Shown: positions 18,006 to 26,859, numbered from the stretch's first letter. The stretch: 64,000 bases of DNA from CAVPJC01 sp963705155 (GCA_963705155.1 CAVPJC010000006.1:62001-126000), one strand, 5' to 3'. The notes: generated by a model from the letters alone, not told the origin. Numbers and translations: made by a program.

Positions 18006-18779
18006 ATGGAAAACACCAATAAAATTCCGGGCGCGATGCTGTATCTATCTTCCATGATGGATCTGCAAAGGCATGCGATCCAGGGCCAGCAGGAAATACT
18101 TGATCAGGTGGCAAGCCAGATGGTGGAAACCATCCGCAAAGGAAAACGCATCTTCATCTTCGGGACAGGCCATTCGCATATGATGGCAGAAGAAGGATTT
18201 TATCGTGCAGGCGGGCTGGCTGCGGTTGTACCGCTTTTGATAACCGACCTGATGCTGCATGAGAACCCCGACCTGGGCAGCCGGTTGGAACGCACCCCCG
18301 GCCTGGCTGCCATCCTGCTGGATCAATACCAGGTTCAGCCTGAAGAAATGTTCTTCACTTATTCCAACAGCGGAGTAAATCACCTCCCGGTGGAGATCAC
18401 CCATCTCGCCCGTACACGAGGGCTGGTTACCGTGGCCGTATGTTCCAGGGCGTATGCGCAAATCGCGCCGCTTTCTGCGATCGGCAAACGGCTGGATCAA
18501 GTGGCAGAGTATGTCATCGATAATCAAGGGGTTCCCGGCGATGCACTTGTGCCTGTCGAGGGAGCCGATTGGCGGGTGGGTCCCAGCTCGACCGTTGTAG
18601 GCGCGCTGATCTGGAATGCCCTGATCACCGAGACAATTTTTCGTTTGCAAACACTCAAGGAAGAACTGCCGGTTTTTGTAAGCTTTAATATGGGCCAGGC
18701 TGCTGAACACAACCGGGATCTGTTGAGGAAATGGGGAGCAGTCAACCCATACTTGAAAGGCTGGATTCGCAATGACTGA
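18006..18779 (+). CDS. SIS-domain protein (UPF0309-like sugar phosphate binder)
   Basis: A 257-residue sugar-isomerase (SIS) fold protein. The phosphosugar-binding region IFIFGTGHSHMMAEEGFYRAG is at about residues 54-74, and the second Ser-rich loop FFTYSNSGVNHLPVEI at about 119. The length and the acidic N-terminal helix match the UPF0309 group, proteins of unknown exact reaction often found beside NagA and ROK kinases. It may isomerise, de-etherify or bind an amino-sugar phosphate. It starts 39 nt after the regulator and overlaps the kinase gene by 8 nt, so the products are probably made together. Confidence 0.8.
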   Translation: MENTNKIPGAMLYLSSMMDLQRHAIQGQQEILDQVASQMVETIRKGKRIFIFGTGHSHMMAEEGFYRAGGLAAVVPLLITDLMLHENPDLGSRLERTPGLAAILLDQYQVQPEEMFFTYSNSGVNHLPVEITHLARTRGLVTVAVCSRAYAQIAPLSAIGKRLDQVAEYVIDNQGVPGDALVPVEGADWRVGPSSTVVGALIWNALITETIFRLQTLKEELPVFVSFNMGQAAEHNRDLLRKWGAVNPYLKGWIRND

Positions 18780-19761
18780 CGACCTCGCAATCGGTGTGGA
18801 TCTGGGAGCAACAAAAATCGCCACCGCGCTGGTCACCAGCCAGGGGCAAGTCATTGGTTCCCATCAGGTGCCCACCGTTGCGGCCAGAGGGTCTCAAGCT
18901 GTCATCGATTTGATCGGGGATGAAATCAATGCCCTGTTGGCGAACGTCAGCGGAAAAATCGCTGGCATTGGTATCGGCACACCCGGCACGATCTCCCCAT
19001 CCGACGGCGTTGTCCGCAATGCTGTCAACCTGGGATGGACAGAGGTGCCGCTGGTCAGCGGTGTACGCTCAAAACTGGCAGTTGACCTGCCTATCTGGAT
19101 ACAGAAAGACACCAATGCCAGCGCCCTGGGCGAATATTACTTTGGCAGCGCCAGAGGATACCCGGATTTTGTCTATTTATCGTTAGGATCAGGGTTAGGT
19201 GGAGGAGTCATCGCCAATGGACAGATTATCAACGGGGCTGGCTGGCAGTCTTCCGAATTAGGGCATTTCTCGCTGGATACAAATGGCCGGCTATGCGCCT
19301 GTGGTCTACGCGGCTGTGCCGAAACCGTGGTATCCGGCCCCGGTCTGCTGGCGGTCACCCGGGAACTTCTGGCTGCTGGTATCTATCCCACATCACTGAA
19401 TGGTTCGGCCAGGTTGAGCCCGGCAAGCATACTTACTGCAGCGCAAGAAAATGATGCACTCGCCCGGGCCGCGCTGGATGAAGTCGGTCGCGAGTTGGGG
19501 ATAGTCATGGCGGTCTGCGTGGCTGTACTCAACCCGGCGATTTTTGTCATTGGCGGCGGGCTGGGTCTGGCCGCTTTCAACCAGATTGTCCCGGCTTCAC
19601 GGCGCGAGCTCGAGCAACGTGTGACCGACAGCAGCATCCATGACCTACAAATTATCCCATCAGCGCTGACATCCAGCGCTATCGGCCCATCATGCCTGGT
19701 ATGGTACAACCTGGATCCACAGATCAATCGCCCGGCGCTGGCAGTCAAACCGGAATACTAA
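18772..19761 (+). CDS. ROK-family sugar kinase (glucokinase/N-acetylglucosamine kinase-like)
   Basis: A 329-residue cytoplasmic kinase that lacks the regulator's helix-turn-helix. ATP-phosphate motif GVDLGATKIATALV lies at residues 7-20, the catalytic Asp in KDTNASALGEYYFG at about 112, and the zinc motif ELGHFSLDTNGRLCACGLRGC at about 162-182. The substrate is a hexose or N-acetylhexosamine; the adjacent NagA makes GlcNAc, GalNAc or ManNAc the better guess. It overlaps the SIS gene by 8 nt. Confidence 0.85.
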   Translation: MTDDLAIGVDLGATKIATALVTSQGQVIGSHQVPTVAARGSQAVIDLIGDEINALLANVSGKIAGIGIGTPGTISPSDGVVRNAVNLGWTEVPLVSGVRSKLAVDLPIWIQKDTNASALGEYYFGSARGYPDFVYLSLGSGLGGGVIANGQIINGAGWQSSELGHFSLDTNGRLCACGLRGCAETVVSGPGLLAVTRELLAAGIYPTSLNGSARLSPASILTAAQENDALARAALDEVGRELGIVMAVCVAVLNPAIFVIGGGLGLAAFNQIVPASRRELEQRVTDSSIHDLQIIPSALTSSAIGPSCLVWYNLDPQINRPALAVKPEY

Positions 19762-19782
19762 TACGACAACCGAGAAAAAAAT

Positions 19783-20961
19783 ATGGACCGTCTGCTGATC
19801 ACCAAAGCACACATCTATACACCCCGGGAAGATTGGTTCCCGGGGTGGCTCCTCACAGAGGGAAGTACCATCCTCGGGATGGGTCCCGGACACCCGCCAG
19901 AATTTGCGGATGGTTATATCAGCAAATTGATCGATGCCCGGGGGCAAACCCTGCTTCCGGGCTTTATCGATCTGCATGTACACGGTGCAATGGGCCATGA
20001 AACCATGGATGGCACGCCCGAAGGGCTGACCGAAATGGCCCGCTTTTATGCCAGTCACGGCGTGACCGCCTTTCTGGCGACCACCTGGACAGCCTCACGC
20101 CCCGCCACGCTTGCTGCCTTATCCGGCGTCAGACAGGCGCGCGGCCGCATCGAAGGCGGTGCAACCCTGTTGGGCGCCCACCTGGAAGGCCCATATCTTA
20201 ACCCGGCCCGCTGCGGGGCCCAAAAGGTCAGCCTGATCCGCAGGGCAGCCCGAGACGAGGCCCTGGAACTCCTGGACAGCGGGGTAATCCGCCTGCTGGC
20301 GCTGGCGCCTGAATATCCCGAAAATATGTGGCTCATTGATGAATGCGTCCGGCGGGGGGTAACAGTGAGCGCAGCCCACACAACTGCAACTTACGAAGAA
20401 ATGGCAGCGGCTGTCAGCCGCGGCCTGCGCCACGTTACCCACTGCTTTAATGCCATGACCGGACTGAACCATCGCTCCCCTGGCACGGTTGGGGCTGCTT
20501 TGGCCCTGCCTGAGATCAATTGCGAGCTGATCGCCGACAACATCCATGTTCACCCAGCCGTACAAAAGATCCTGGTGGCTGCCAAAGGCCCTGAAGGCGT
20601 CATTCTGGTTTCCGACGCGATCCGGGGCGCAGGTCTGCCAGACGGAGAATATTCGATGGATGACCGCAGCCTCACCATCAAAGACGGCGCTGTGCGCCTT
20701 TCCGATGGTACCCTCGCCGGCAGCACCCTGACGCTTGAGCGGGCGCTGAAGAACATCTGCAAATCCACCGGACTGGCGCTCGCCAGGGCCTGGCCCATGT
20801 CCAGCCTCAATGCAGCCAGGTCGATCGGCGTCTCGGCTGTAAAAGGCAGCCTGGAAATCGGCAAGGATGCCGACCTGGTGCTTCTCGATGATGAATTTAA
20901 CGTCCAGCTGACTGTGGTCGAAGGCGGCGTCGGGTGGATATCGCCTGAATTCCCGGTTTGA
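19783..20961 (+). CDS. nagA: N-acetylglucosamine-6-phosphate deacetylase
   Basis: A 392-residue amidohydrolase that removes acetate from GlcNAc-6-phosphate in the cytoplasm. Metal and substrate residues are visible: HVHG after LPGFIDL (about 67), Glu in GAHLEGPYLNP (about 144), His in VSAAHTTATYEEM (about 205), His in VTHCFNAMTG (about 226) and catalytic Asp in LVSDAIRGAG (about 283). It closes the ROK-SIS-kinase unit. No glucosamine-6-phosphate deaminase (NagB) is present in the window; it may lie elsewhere or the SIS protein may contribute. Confidence 0.9.
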   Translation: MDRLLITKAHIYTPREDWFPGWLLTEGSTILGMGPGHPPEFADGYISKLIDARGQTLLPGFIDLHVHGAMGHETMDGTPEGLTEMARFYASHGVTAFLATTWTASRPATLAALSGVRQARGRIEGGATLLGAHLEGPYLNPARCGAQKVSLIRRAARDEALELLDSGVIRLLALAPEYPENMWLIDECVRRGVTVSAAHTTATYEEMAAAVSRGLRHVTHCFNAMTGLNHRSPGTVGAALALPEINCELIADNIHVHPAVQKILVAAKGPEGVILVSDAIRGAGLPDGEYSMDDRSLTIKDGAVRLSDGTLAGSTLTLERALKNICKSTGLALARAWPMSSLNAARSIGVSAVKGSLEIGKDADLVLLDDEFNVQLTVVEGGVGWISPEFPV

Positions 20962-21061
20962 GATTTTCAAACCCTCACCTTTCACAAGCGCAGCGCCGGG
21001 CGCAACCTTCGATCGGGCTGAATAGGCATTTTTGCTCATAGCCGCGACAGTCGGATTGCGC

Positions 21062-21090
21062 TTTTTCCTATTCCCTTCACTGGCTATAAT
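21062..21090 (+). promoter_or_regulatory. Candidate promoter of the in-frame-TGA gene
   Basis: TATAAT at 21085-21090 is preceded 17 nt upstream by the weak -35-like TTTTTC at 21062-21067. Transcription would start near 21097, about 28 nt before the ATG, leaving room for the GGAAGG ribosome site at 21113-21118. Confidence 0.5.
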
Positions 21091-21124
21091 CGGGGCAATT
21101 GTAAAAATCGGTGGAAGGTATTGA

Positions 21125-21610
21125 ATGCGTCAAACCAGGAAAAAGTCGTCGATGAATAATAAGAACACAGCTCTGCCGCTGATTCTGGGGGCCGGCGGGC
21201 TATTGCTCGTGGTGATGGCTGCCATACTGCTCACCCGGAAAGAACCCACCCCTGAAGCTGCCATCGAAGTGCAGGGAGCGCCAGCCCTGCGGGTGAACCA
21301 GGAAAGGATCGATTTTGGCGATGTAAAACTGGGCACCACGGTGCAGGCATCTTTTACAATTACCAATGCCGGCAGCCAGGCGCTGCGCCTGAGCGAACCA
21401 CCTTACATTGAAGTCAAGGAGGGCCGTTGACCGCCCACACCGGTCATCGGTTCGATGACCCTCAATCCCGGCGAGAGCACCACCCTTTCGATGGAGTTTA
21501 TGATGCATGGGGACATGGGCGGCATGCACGATTTCCGCGTGCACATCTCCAGCAATGACCCCAAACGGCCGCAATACGAGCTGGCGGTGCTATCCAACTG
21601 GGTGCCCTGA
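21125..21610 (+). CDS. Membrane-anchored DUF1573-like protein with in-frame TGA (selenoprotein candidate)
   Basis: The frame from 21125 (GGAAGG 6 nt upstream) encodes 161 residues if the TGA at 21428-21430 is read through, and ends at TGA 21608-21610. Residues 1-38 hold a membrane anchor (LPLILGAGGLLLVVMAAILL). A DUF1573-like Ig domain follows (RIDFGDVKLGTTVQASFTITNAG). After the TGA (codon 102) the same frame continues with PPTPVIGSMTLNPGESTTLS, a Met/His-rich MEFMMHGDMGGMHDF and NDPKRPQYELAVLSNWVP, so no frameshift is involved. From memory, homologues often have two Cys before PP, which would fit Sec for Cys. A hairpin with a G-starting loop follows. A substitution error or nonsense mutation is the alternative. 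Confidence 0.6.
21442..21460 (+). promoter_or_regulatory. Hairpin downstream of in-frame TGA, possible bacterial SECIS
   Basis: GGTCATCG (21442-21449) and CGATGACC (21453-21460) form a perfect 8-bp stem with loop GTT. The loop starts 19 nt after the TGA. Bacterial SECIS elements lie just downstream of the UGA inside the coding region and have a small apical loop with a G among its first bases; this hairpin meets those rules. No bulged U is evident in the stem, which weakens the case. Confidence 0.45.
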
Positions 21611-21672
21611 TCCGGCCGCCCGTTACAACCGGGAATCTGGCCCCCCCATGATCTGCAGGATCCGGCTGGCTG

Positions 21673-22053
21673 ATGAGCACAAATGAGCTTCTCCTTACAT
21701 TAAATCTACCCTTTGAACAATCCCTGGAATGGGTGTATGAGCAGCTCACTGCCCGCGGGTTGTCAACGGTGCGCACTTTCGACCTGCAGCATGCCCGCCG
21801 CTTGCACCCGTTCAGCGCCTGCCCGCGCCACGGCGGTCGCCCTTGCGACTGCCAGATGGCGGTTTTATTGATTTACCAGGGAGATATCCAGCCGGCGAGC
21901 CTGGTGGCCCACAGCCAGAATGGTCGAACCCGGCTGTACCTGGTGGATACCCCTGTTCAGCGCGCCGACCCCGCGTTGGAGAGTGCAATACAATTGGCGT
22001 TCAACCCGGGTTTCAATGTTTTTTGCTCATCTGAAAAAAAGTCAGGGCGGTAA
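21673..22053 (+). CDS. Small Cys-rich protein of unknown function
   Basis: A 126-residue soluble protein I cannot name. Its centre holds CPRHGGRPCDCQMAVLLIY (about residues 50-68), a His and three Cys that could bind a metal or form a redox centre. The N-terminal part (FEQSLEWVYEQLTARGLSTV) suggests an alpha/beta fold like DUF302. It starts 62 nt after the DUF1573-like gene on the same strand, so the two may be coexpressed; both carry potential metal-binding residues. The 3' end overlaps the convergent UPF0114 gene by 41 nt. Confidence 0.6.
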   Translation: MSTNELLLTLNLPFEQSLEWVYEQLTARGLSTVRTFDLQHARRLHPFSACPRHGGRPCDCQMAVLLIYQGDIQPASLVAHSQNGRTRLYLVDTPVQRADPALESAIQLAFNPGFNVFCSSEKKSGR

Positions 22054-22477
22054 TCACCAGGGCAATGGCTGCCCCGAAGGAAAGCAGATCGCGCTGGCCG
22101 TCCCAGCTCACGAGCTGGCCCAGAAAAAGCACCCCCATCACCAGGATCACCACGCCAATCAGCTTGCTCTTGAGATGGTCGAAATCATGAACCTGCAGCC
22201 AGTCGGGCACCGGGAGATGCTCATCGATAAACAACTCGTACAGCCCGAGTGAGATGATATAAAATGCTGTACCCAGCAAAAACAGGTCGACAATTTCGAT
22301 AAAAGCAATCGAGAGGGTTTTTACCCCTTTGCTGCTTCCGCCAACAGAGAATGCCTGCCATGCCAGCTCCACAGACTCAATTCCGCCATAGATGAGAATG
22401 GAGGCAGCAGCAACAAAAGAGCCCAGCACTGCAATTAAAATGAGATACCGGCTGGCAGAAATCACACGCCCGATCAT
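22013..22477 (-). CDS. UPF0114 (YqhA-like) membrane protein
   Basis: A 154-residue inner-membrane protein with four hydrophobic helices (about residues 8-32, 58-82, 108-126 and 133-150). The conserved family segment IEIVDLFLLGTAFYIISLGL lies at residues 60-79, and YELFIDEHLPVPDWL follows. Length matches the family. Function in the family is unknown. It sits between the Cys-rich gene (convergent) and the YigZ gene (upstream, same strand, 24 nt gap). Confidence 0.8.
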   Translation of the reverse strand: MIGRVISASRYLILIAVLGSFVAAASILIYGGIESVELAWQAFSVGGSSKGVKTLSIAFIEIVDLFLLGTAFYIISLGLYELFIDEHLPVPDWLQVHDFDHLKSKLIGVVILVMGVLFLGQLVSWDGQRDLLSFGAAIALVITALTFFQMSKKH

Positions 22478-22501
22478 ATAGCCTCCTGTGGTCGCCTGGC
22501 A

Positions 22502-23137
22502 TTAGATTACCGGCGCCAAGAAATCCCTCGTCTGAATAAGGACCGCCTGGACGCTCCCGGCGGTGAGGTCCTGTAGCGCCCGCTGGAAACCGGGCAGATT
22601 CTCAGGTTTGAAACGGGCGGTAACCGCCACCTCTCCAGCAAACACTTCATCCACCAACCAGCCCTGGTGGGCTGTCACAAGCTGGCGGACACGTTCCAGG
22701 TGCCGGTACGGAAACTCCAGCATCACTTCATCCAGCCAGGTCTTTAATGCCCAGGGCGCTCCCCCGATAACGGAGCGGACTGCATCACCATAGGCACGCA
22801 CCAAACCGCCGGTTCCAAGCCGGATGCCGCCAAAGTAACGGGTGACCACTACCGCGGCATCCCCCAAACCGCTGCCGCGCAACACAGCCAGCGCCGGCTT
22901 GCCCGCTGTGCCAGATGGCTCACCGTCGTCAGAGCAGTGAGCAGTCACTGAGGCCCCAAAACCGACTACATAAGCAGGCACATTGTGACTGGCATCGACA
23001 AACTCCTGTTTGATGCGGGTGATAAAAGCCCTGGCTTCCTCCACACTGGCAGCCGGCGCCAGCGTAGCAATAAAACGGGAGTTGACAACCAGAATTTCCT
23101 GGCGGTATTGAGCAGCCGGAACTGGGTAATCGATCAT
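22502..23137 (-). CDS. YigZ/IMPACT-family protein
   Basis: A 211-residue cytoplasmic protein of the UPF0029/IMPACT family. The N-terminal domain carries the signature DDGEPSGTAGKPALAVLRG and VVVTRYFGGIRLGTGGLVRAYG (about residues 66-115), and the C-terminal ferredoxin-like domain follows. IMPACT proteins influence translation control in eukaryotes and are ribosome-linked in bacteria; the bacterial role is not settled. It follows the transporter gene at 23150 by 12 nt. Confidence 0.9.
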   Translation of the reverse strand: MIDYPVPAAQYRQEILVVNSRFIATLAPAASVEEARAFITRIKQEFVDASHNVPAYVVGFGASVTAHCSDDGEPSGTAGKPALAVLRGSGLGDAAVVVTRYFGGIRLGTGGLVRAYGDAVRSVIGGAPWALKTWLDEVMLEFPYRHLERVRQLVTAHQGWLVDEVFAGEVAVTARFKPENLPGFQRALQDLTAGSVQAVLIQTRDFLAPVI

Positions 23138-23149
23138 ACGACCGGCGTC

Positions 23150-24985
23150 TCAATCGTGCAGGTGGTAGGGCACATCAATGATCACGCGCTGGTATCCAAG
23201 CTCACGACGGCGGTACAGCAATGCCGTTTTGAGCATCCAGGACGTCTGGTTGTGCAGCAGCGCCTGCCACCAGCGCGCCGGGATAAACTCTGGCAGCACC
23301 ACCACAGCCTGCTGCCCATCGTTGTACTTGTGGTCGATCTCATCCAGATAATCCAGCAGCGGCCCGACAATCGACCGGTATGGCGATGGCAGCACAACCA
23401 GGGGAATATCAGGCCACCACTCCTGCCATTTCTTGCGCACTTCCTGGGTGGCAGCCGGATCCAGCTCGATGTACACACCCGTGATCTGGGTTGAAATCGA
23501 CTGGGCAAAGCGGATGGCGTCAATCATGCCGCGATGGACGCCGGAGACCGGCACAATCACCCGCCGCGGCGGGAGGGGCTTGAGCGAGGGCGGCAGACCG
23601 CGCAAAGAAAGCTGGCGGGCCACCTGGCGGTAATGCCGGTTAACTGATAAGAAAACTGTCAGGAACAGCGGGATGACCAGAATGGTGATCCAGGCGCCCT
23701 GCAGGAACTTGCTGATTGCCACGACCAGCAGGGTTACCCCGGTGGCTATTGCCCCCAGCCCGTTGGCCAGAGCTTTGAGCTGCCAGTGCGGCTCCGCGCT
23801 CGCGCCACCAGTGCAGCACCATGCCGGCCTGTGAAAGGGTGAACGCCAGGAAAGCTCCGACCGCAAAAAGCGGCACCAGGGCATGCGTATCGCCCCGAAA
23901 GACGATGATCAGACCCGCCACCGCCAGCGAAAGCAGAGGATACCGTTGGAAAAGACCAGCCGGTCACCCAGGCCTTTCAACTGGCGCGGAAGAATGAATC
24001 GGCAGCCAGGATGGCGGCCACGCGTGGGAAACCCGCAAAGCTGGTATTGGCGGCAACGGTCAGGACCAGCATGGTTGCGGTTTGGATGAGCAGATAAAGC
24101 GGGCCGCTCCCCAGCAGACGGCGCGCCAGAGCCGAGAGGATCGTTTCCTGCGGGCCGGCTACCACCGCCAGCGCCTGGGTCAGACCAATGCTGCCAACAA
24201 ACAGGGCCCATCAGGATCGCCATCACAATCAAGGTGCGCCCGGCATTTCTGGACTTCGGCGGCTTGAAAGCCGGCACACCATTGCTGATGGCTTCGATCC
24301 CGGTCAGGGCGGTGCAGCCCGAAGCAAAGGCGTGCAGCACGATAAAGTGGTCAAGAGGCTACCGCTGGCGCCGGAGCTGCAGCCGCCAGGCTGCCGGGGC
24401 CATCCACCGCCAGGCGGTAAGCCCCGTAAGCCAGCATGGGCAGATAGGTGAACAGAAACAGGTACACCGGAATAGACATCACAGTGCCAGTCTCACGCAA
24501 ACCGCGCAAGTTCACTAGGGTAATCAACCCCAGCAAGATCAGTGCGGTCAGCACGCGGTGCTCCCACAGAAACGGGAAAGCCGAGGCAATCGCTTCCACA
24601 CCGGCCGTCAGGCTAACCGCCGCAGTCAGAATGTAATCGATCAGCAGCGCTGAACCCGCCACCAGCCCGGGCAGCGTACCCAGGTTCTCGCGGGCAACGA
24701 TATACGAACCCCCGCCCGAAGGGTAAGCATGAATGGTTTGGAAATAGGATATCGCCGCAATGGCCAGGACAATCGCAATCGCCAGCCCGATCGGCCAGGC
24801 CAAGCTCAGACCGGCGCCCCGGCAACTACCAGGCCCAGGTAAATTTCCTGGTTGGCATAAGCAATCGAAGAAAGCGCATCCGGCGAAAATGCCGCCAGGG
24901 CGCGCACTTTGTTCAGCCTTTTTTCACTGGCCTCCTTCGAAGGCAGCGGACTGCCGACCAACAACTGCTTTATTTTGGAGATCAT
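23150..24985 (-). CDS. APC-family amino acid/cation permease, heavily frameshifted
   Basis: Pieces in different frames reconstruct about 610 residues of an APC-superfamily permease with a long C-terminal soluble domain. The start at 24985 gives MISKIKQLLVGSPLPSKEAS, followed by the family-typical LAAFSPDALSSIAYANQEIY. Further pieces give HAYPSGGGSYIVARENLG and FASGCTALTGIEAISNGVPAF. The C-terminal domain ends RVIIDVPYHLHD. At least five frame changes are needed (near 24810, 24345, 24200, 23980 and 23885), far more than in neighbours. This could be very poor local sequence or true decay; complementary pieces with no lost segments favour error. The IS1-like element lies 65 nt upstream of its start. 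Confidence 0.65.
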
Positions 24986-25049
24986 TCAGCCTCAATTAAT
25001 CGAGGAATTATACCCCTCGTTTCATATAACAATGAAAAACCATCAGCAC

Positions 25050-25838
25050 GGAGTGGCTAAAAGTTGGGTAAAATACAGATATGAACCAATGTCCAAATTG
25101 TCACCGAACCGAACGCCAAAATCGAGCAGGCAAAACACCCCGCGGCAGCCAACGTTATATCTGCATGTTCTGCATGAAAAAGTACACGCCAAACCCCAAG
25201 CCCTGGGCTTACCCCGAGGAAGTGCGCCAAAAAGCCCTGCAGCTGTATGTGGATGGGATGAACCTGTGCCGGATCGCCCGCCATCTCGGTCTTCACCATC
25301 GCACCGTATCGCTGTGGGTCAAAGCCCAGGCAGCCCAACTGCCCGATCCACCGGTGCCCGAGCAGGTCAAAGAAGCCGAGATGGACGAGTTGTTCAGCTT
25401 CATTGGGGAGAAAAAAACCAAATCTTCATCATCACCATCGTAGATCGCCTTACCCGCTGCTATTTGGGTTTCAAAGTGGTCTGGCAGCGAACCCAAGAAG
25501 TAATCCAGGAGATGGTAGATGAAGCACCTAAGGCCAAGCGTTACTACAGCGATGCTTTTGATGCCTATGATCGCCTGTGGTATCACTGGGGAATGTATCA
25601 AGTCTCGCAAGGCAAGACCGACACCTACACGGTCGAAGCGGACAATGCCGAATTGCGCGACTACCTGGCTCGCTTGGGGCGCCGTTCGTGTTGCTTTTCC
25701 CGTTGTCCTGAAGCGTTGAAAGCGGCTCTCAAGCTGTTCATGTACTGCTTCAATCGGCGTCAATTGCACAAACAAGCCTTTCCCAATTACCCAGCTCATG
25801 TCTAATCAATTTATCTAAGCCCAAACTTTCACCACTCC
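25050..25838 (+). mobile_element. IS1-family-like insertion sequence
   Basis: An element of about 789 bp bounded by imperfect inverted repeats: left end GGAGTGGCTAAAAGTTGGG (25050-25068) and the complement of 25820-25838 (GGAGTGGTGAAAGTTTGGG). TCAGCAC occurs directly outside both ends (25043-25049 and 25840-25846), a 7-8 bp target duplication. Size, ends and duplication length fit the IS1 family. The intact duplication suggests a recent insertion. It landed upstream of the APC permease gene. Confidence 0.85.
25081..25805 (+). CDS. IS1-like transposase, read through a -1 frameshift at A7
   Basis: Frame 1 begins at 25081 with a zinc ribbon (CPNC and CMFC, residues 4-30) and a helix-turn-helix (LCRIARHLGLHHRTVSLWVK). 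It runs past the first catalytic Asp (EMDELFSFIGEKK) and stops at 25443. The -1 frame continues directly as NQIFIITIVDRLTRCYLGFK and holds the second Asp (YYSDAFDAYD), the Glu (VEADNAELRDYLARLGRRS) and the C-terminus. The junction is AAAAAAAC at about 25411-25418, a classic slippery sequence; IS1 itself uses -1 slippage at A6C. In IS1 slippage occurs before the DDE domain, here after the first Asp. An indel error is the alternative. Joined length is about 241 residues. Confidence 0.8.
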
Positions 25839-25884
25839 CTCAGCACGTACAGGGTTATCGCATTTGAAATAATATTCATCCCGA

Positions 25885-25988
25885 ATGACGTTGTCATTGC
25901 GAGCGAGCGTTTCCCAGCGAGCGAAGCAATCCGGGAGATTGCGGCAATCCAGGAGATTGCTTCGGCAAAAAACGCCTCGCAAAGACAT
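25885..25988. repeat. MITE-like palindromic intergenic repeat
   Basis: About 100 nt with nested inverted repeats: outer arms TTGTCATTGCGAG and the near-complement at its right end (CTCGCAAAGACA), and inner arms GAAGCAATC and GATTGCTTC. The text TGTCATTGCGAGCGA...GCGAAGCAATC belongs to a widespread class of small non-coding palindromic repeats known from many bacterial genomes. It lies just downstream of the IS1-like element and has no reading frame. Confidence 0.75.
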
Positions 25989-26090
25989 ATCGATCGCGTT
26001 TACGTGAAAAATATCCTAATGCAATTACCCTACCGGCAAGCGCCAAGCCTGCCCGGTTGCAGGTGGTTGATTTGGAGTGCAGGAGGACTT

Positions 26091-26759
26091 TTATAGATAA
26101 TCTTTGAGGTTGTGTTCCACCGCGTAAGCAGCAGCTTCGGCGCGGTTGCTGACGCCCAGCTTGGAGAGAATGCTGCTGACGTAGTTGCGCACGGTGCCTT
26201 CGCCCAGGAAAAGAGCTTTGGCAATTTCGCGGTTGGTCTTGCCCTCTGAAACGAGCAGAAGCACATGCCGCTCCTGCTGGGTGAGGGTTGAGAAAGCAGA
26301 GGCTTCCTCTTCTTTGGCGGCTTTGCGCACTTCCTGGAAGATGCGCTGGGTGACTGCCGGGTCCAGCAGGGCTTCACCGCGGCCGACAGCCTCGATGGCG
26401 CGCACCAGGTCTTCCCCGCCAATCTGTTTGAGCACGTAGCCTGAAGCCCCGGCCCGGATGGCCGAGAAGAGCATTTCGTCTTCGGCATAGGAAGTGAGCA
26501 TGATGACTTTAGTGGCAGGATAGTTGCGGGCGATATCTTCGCAGGCTTCGATGCCCGAACCGCCCGGTAAACGAATATCCATCACCACAACATCGGGCTG
26601 GATGGCGGCAACGCGTTCGACAGCTTCACGCGCCGTGCTGGCCTCGGCTACCACCTCAAAATTCGGGTGGCGGTCGAGCAGCGATTTTAGTCCCAGGCGC
26701 ACCACTTCGTGATCATCTACCAATAAAATGCGTTGTTTTATTACCGGTTTGGTCTCCAA
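26091..26759 (-). CDS. LuxR/NarL-type response regulator
   Basis: A 222-residue two-component regulator. The receiver domain (residues 8-125) has acidic pair DDHE, phospho-acceptor Asp in VVVMDIRLPGGSG (about 59), Thr in VIMLTSYAED and the Lys in YVLKQIGGED. The C-terminal LuxR helix-turn-helix (about residues 155-215) reads LTQQERHVLLLVSEGKTNRE. No histidine kinase is visible in the window, so its partner is elsewhere. A terminator lies upstream between it and the FmdB gene, so it is probably transcribed alone. Confidence 0.9.
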   Translation of the reverse strand: METKPVIKQRILLVDDHEVVRLGLKSLLDRHPNFEVVAEASTAREAVERVAAIQPDVVVMDIRLPGGSGIEACEDIARNYPATKVIMLTSYAEDEMLFSAIRAGASGYVLKQIGGEDLVRAIEAVGRGEALLDPAVTQRIFQEVRKAAKEEEASAFSTLTQQERHVLLLVSEGKTNREIAKALFLGEGTVRNYVSSILSKLGVSNRAEAAAYAVEHNLKDYL

Positions 26760-26834
26760 GGCAGGCCTCCGCCGAGAGTATAGTCGATAGTCTATGGACT
26801 AACATGTCCGATATATTTTACCTGATTAAATTAA

Positions 26835-26859
26835 ACCTGCGCCGGGATCCGGCGCAGGT
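26835..26859 (-). terminator. Rho-independent terminator after the FmdB-like gene
   Basis: An 11-bp perfect stem (26835-26845 with 26849-26859, loop GAT) followed on the minus strand by TTTAATTTAA. It lies about 40 nt after the FmdB-like stop codon and before the LuxR regulator gene. Confidence 0.8.

Noticed and set aside
24909..25080. N-terminal extension of the transposase second frame
   Set aside because: This part overlaps the IS left end and unrelated flanking DNA; it has no similarity to transposase and is an open frame by chance.
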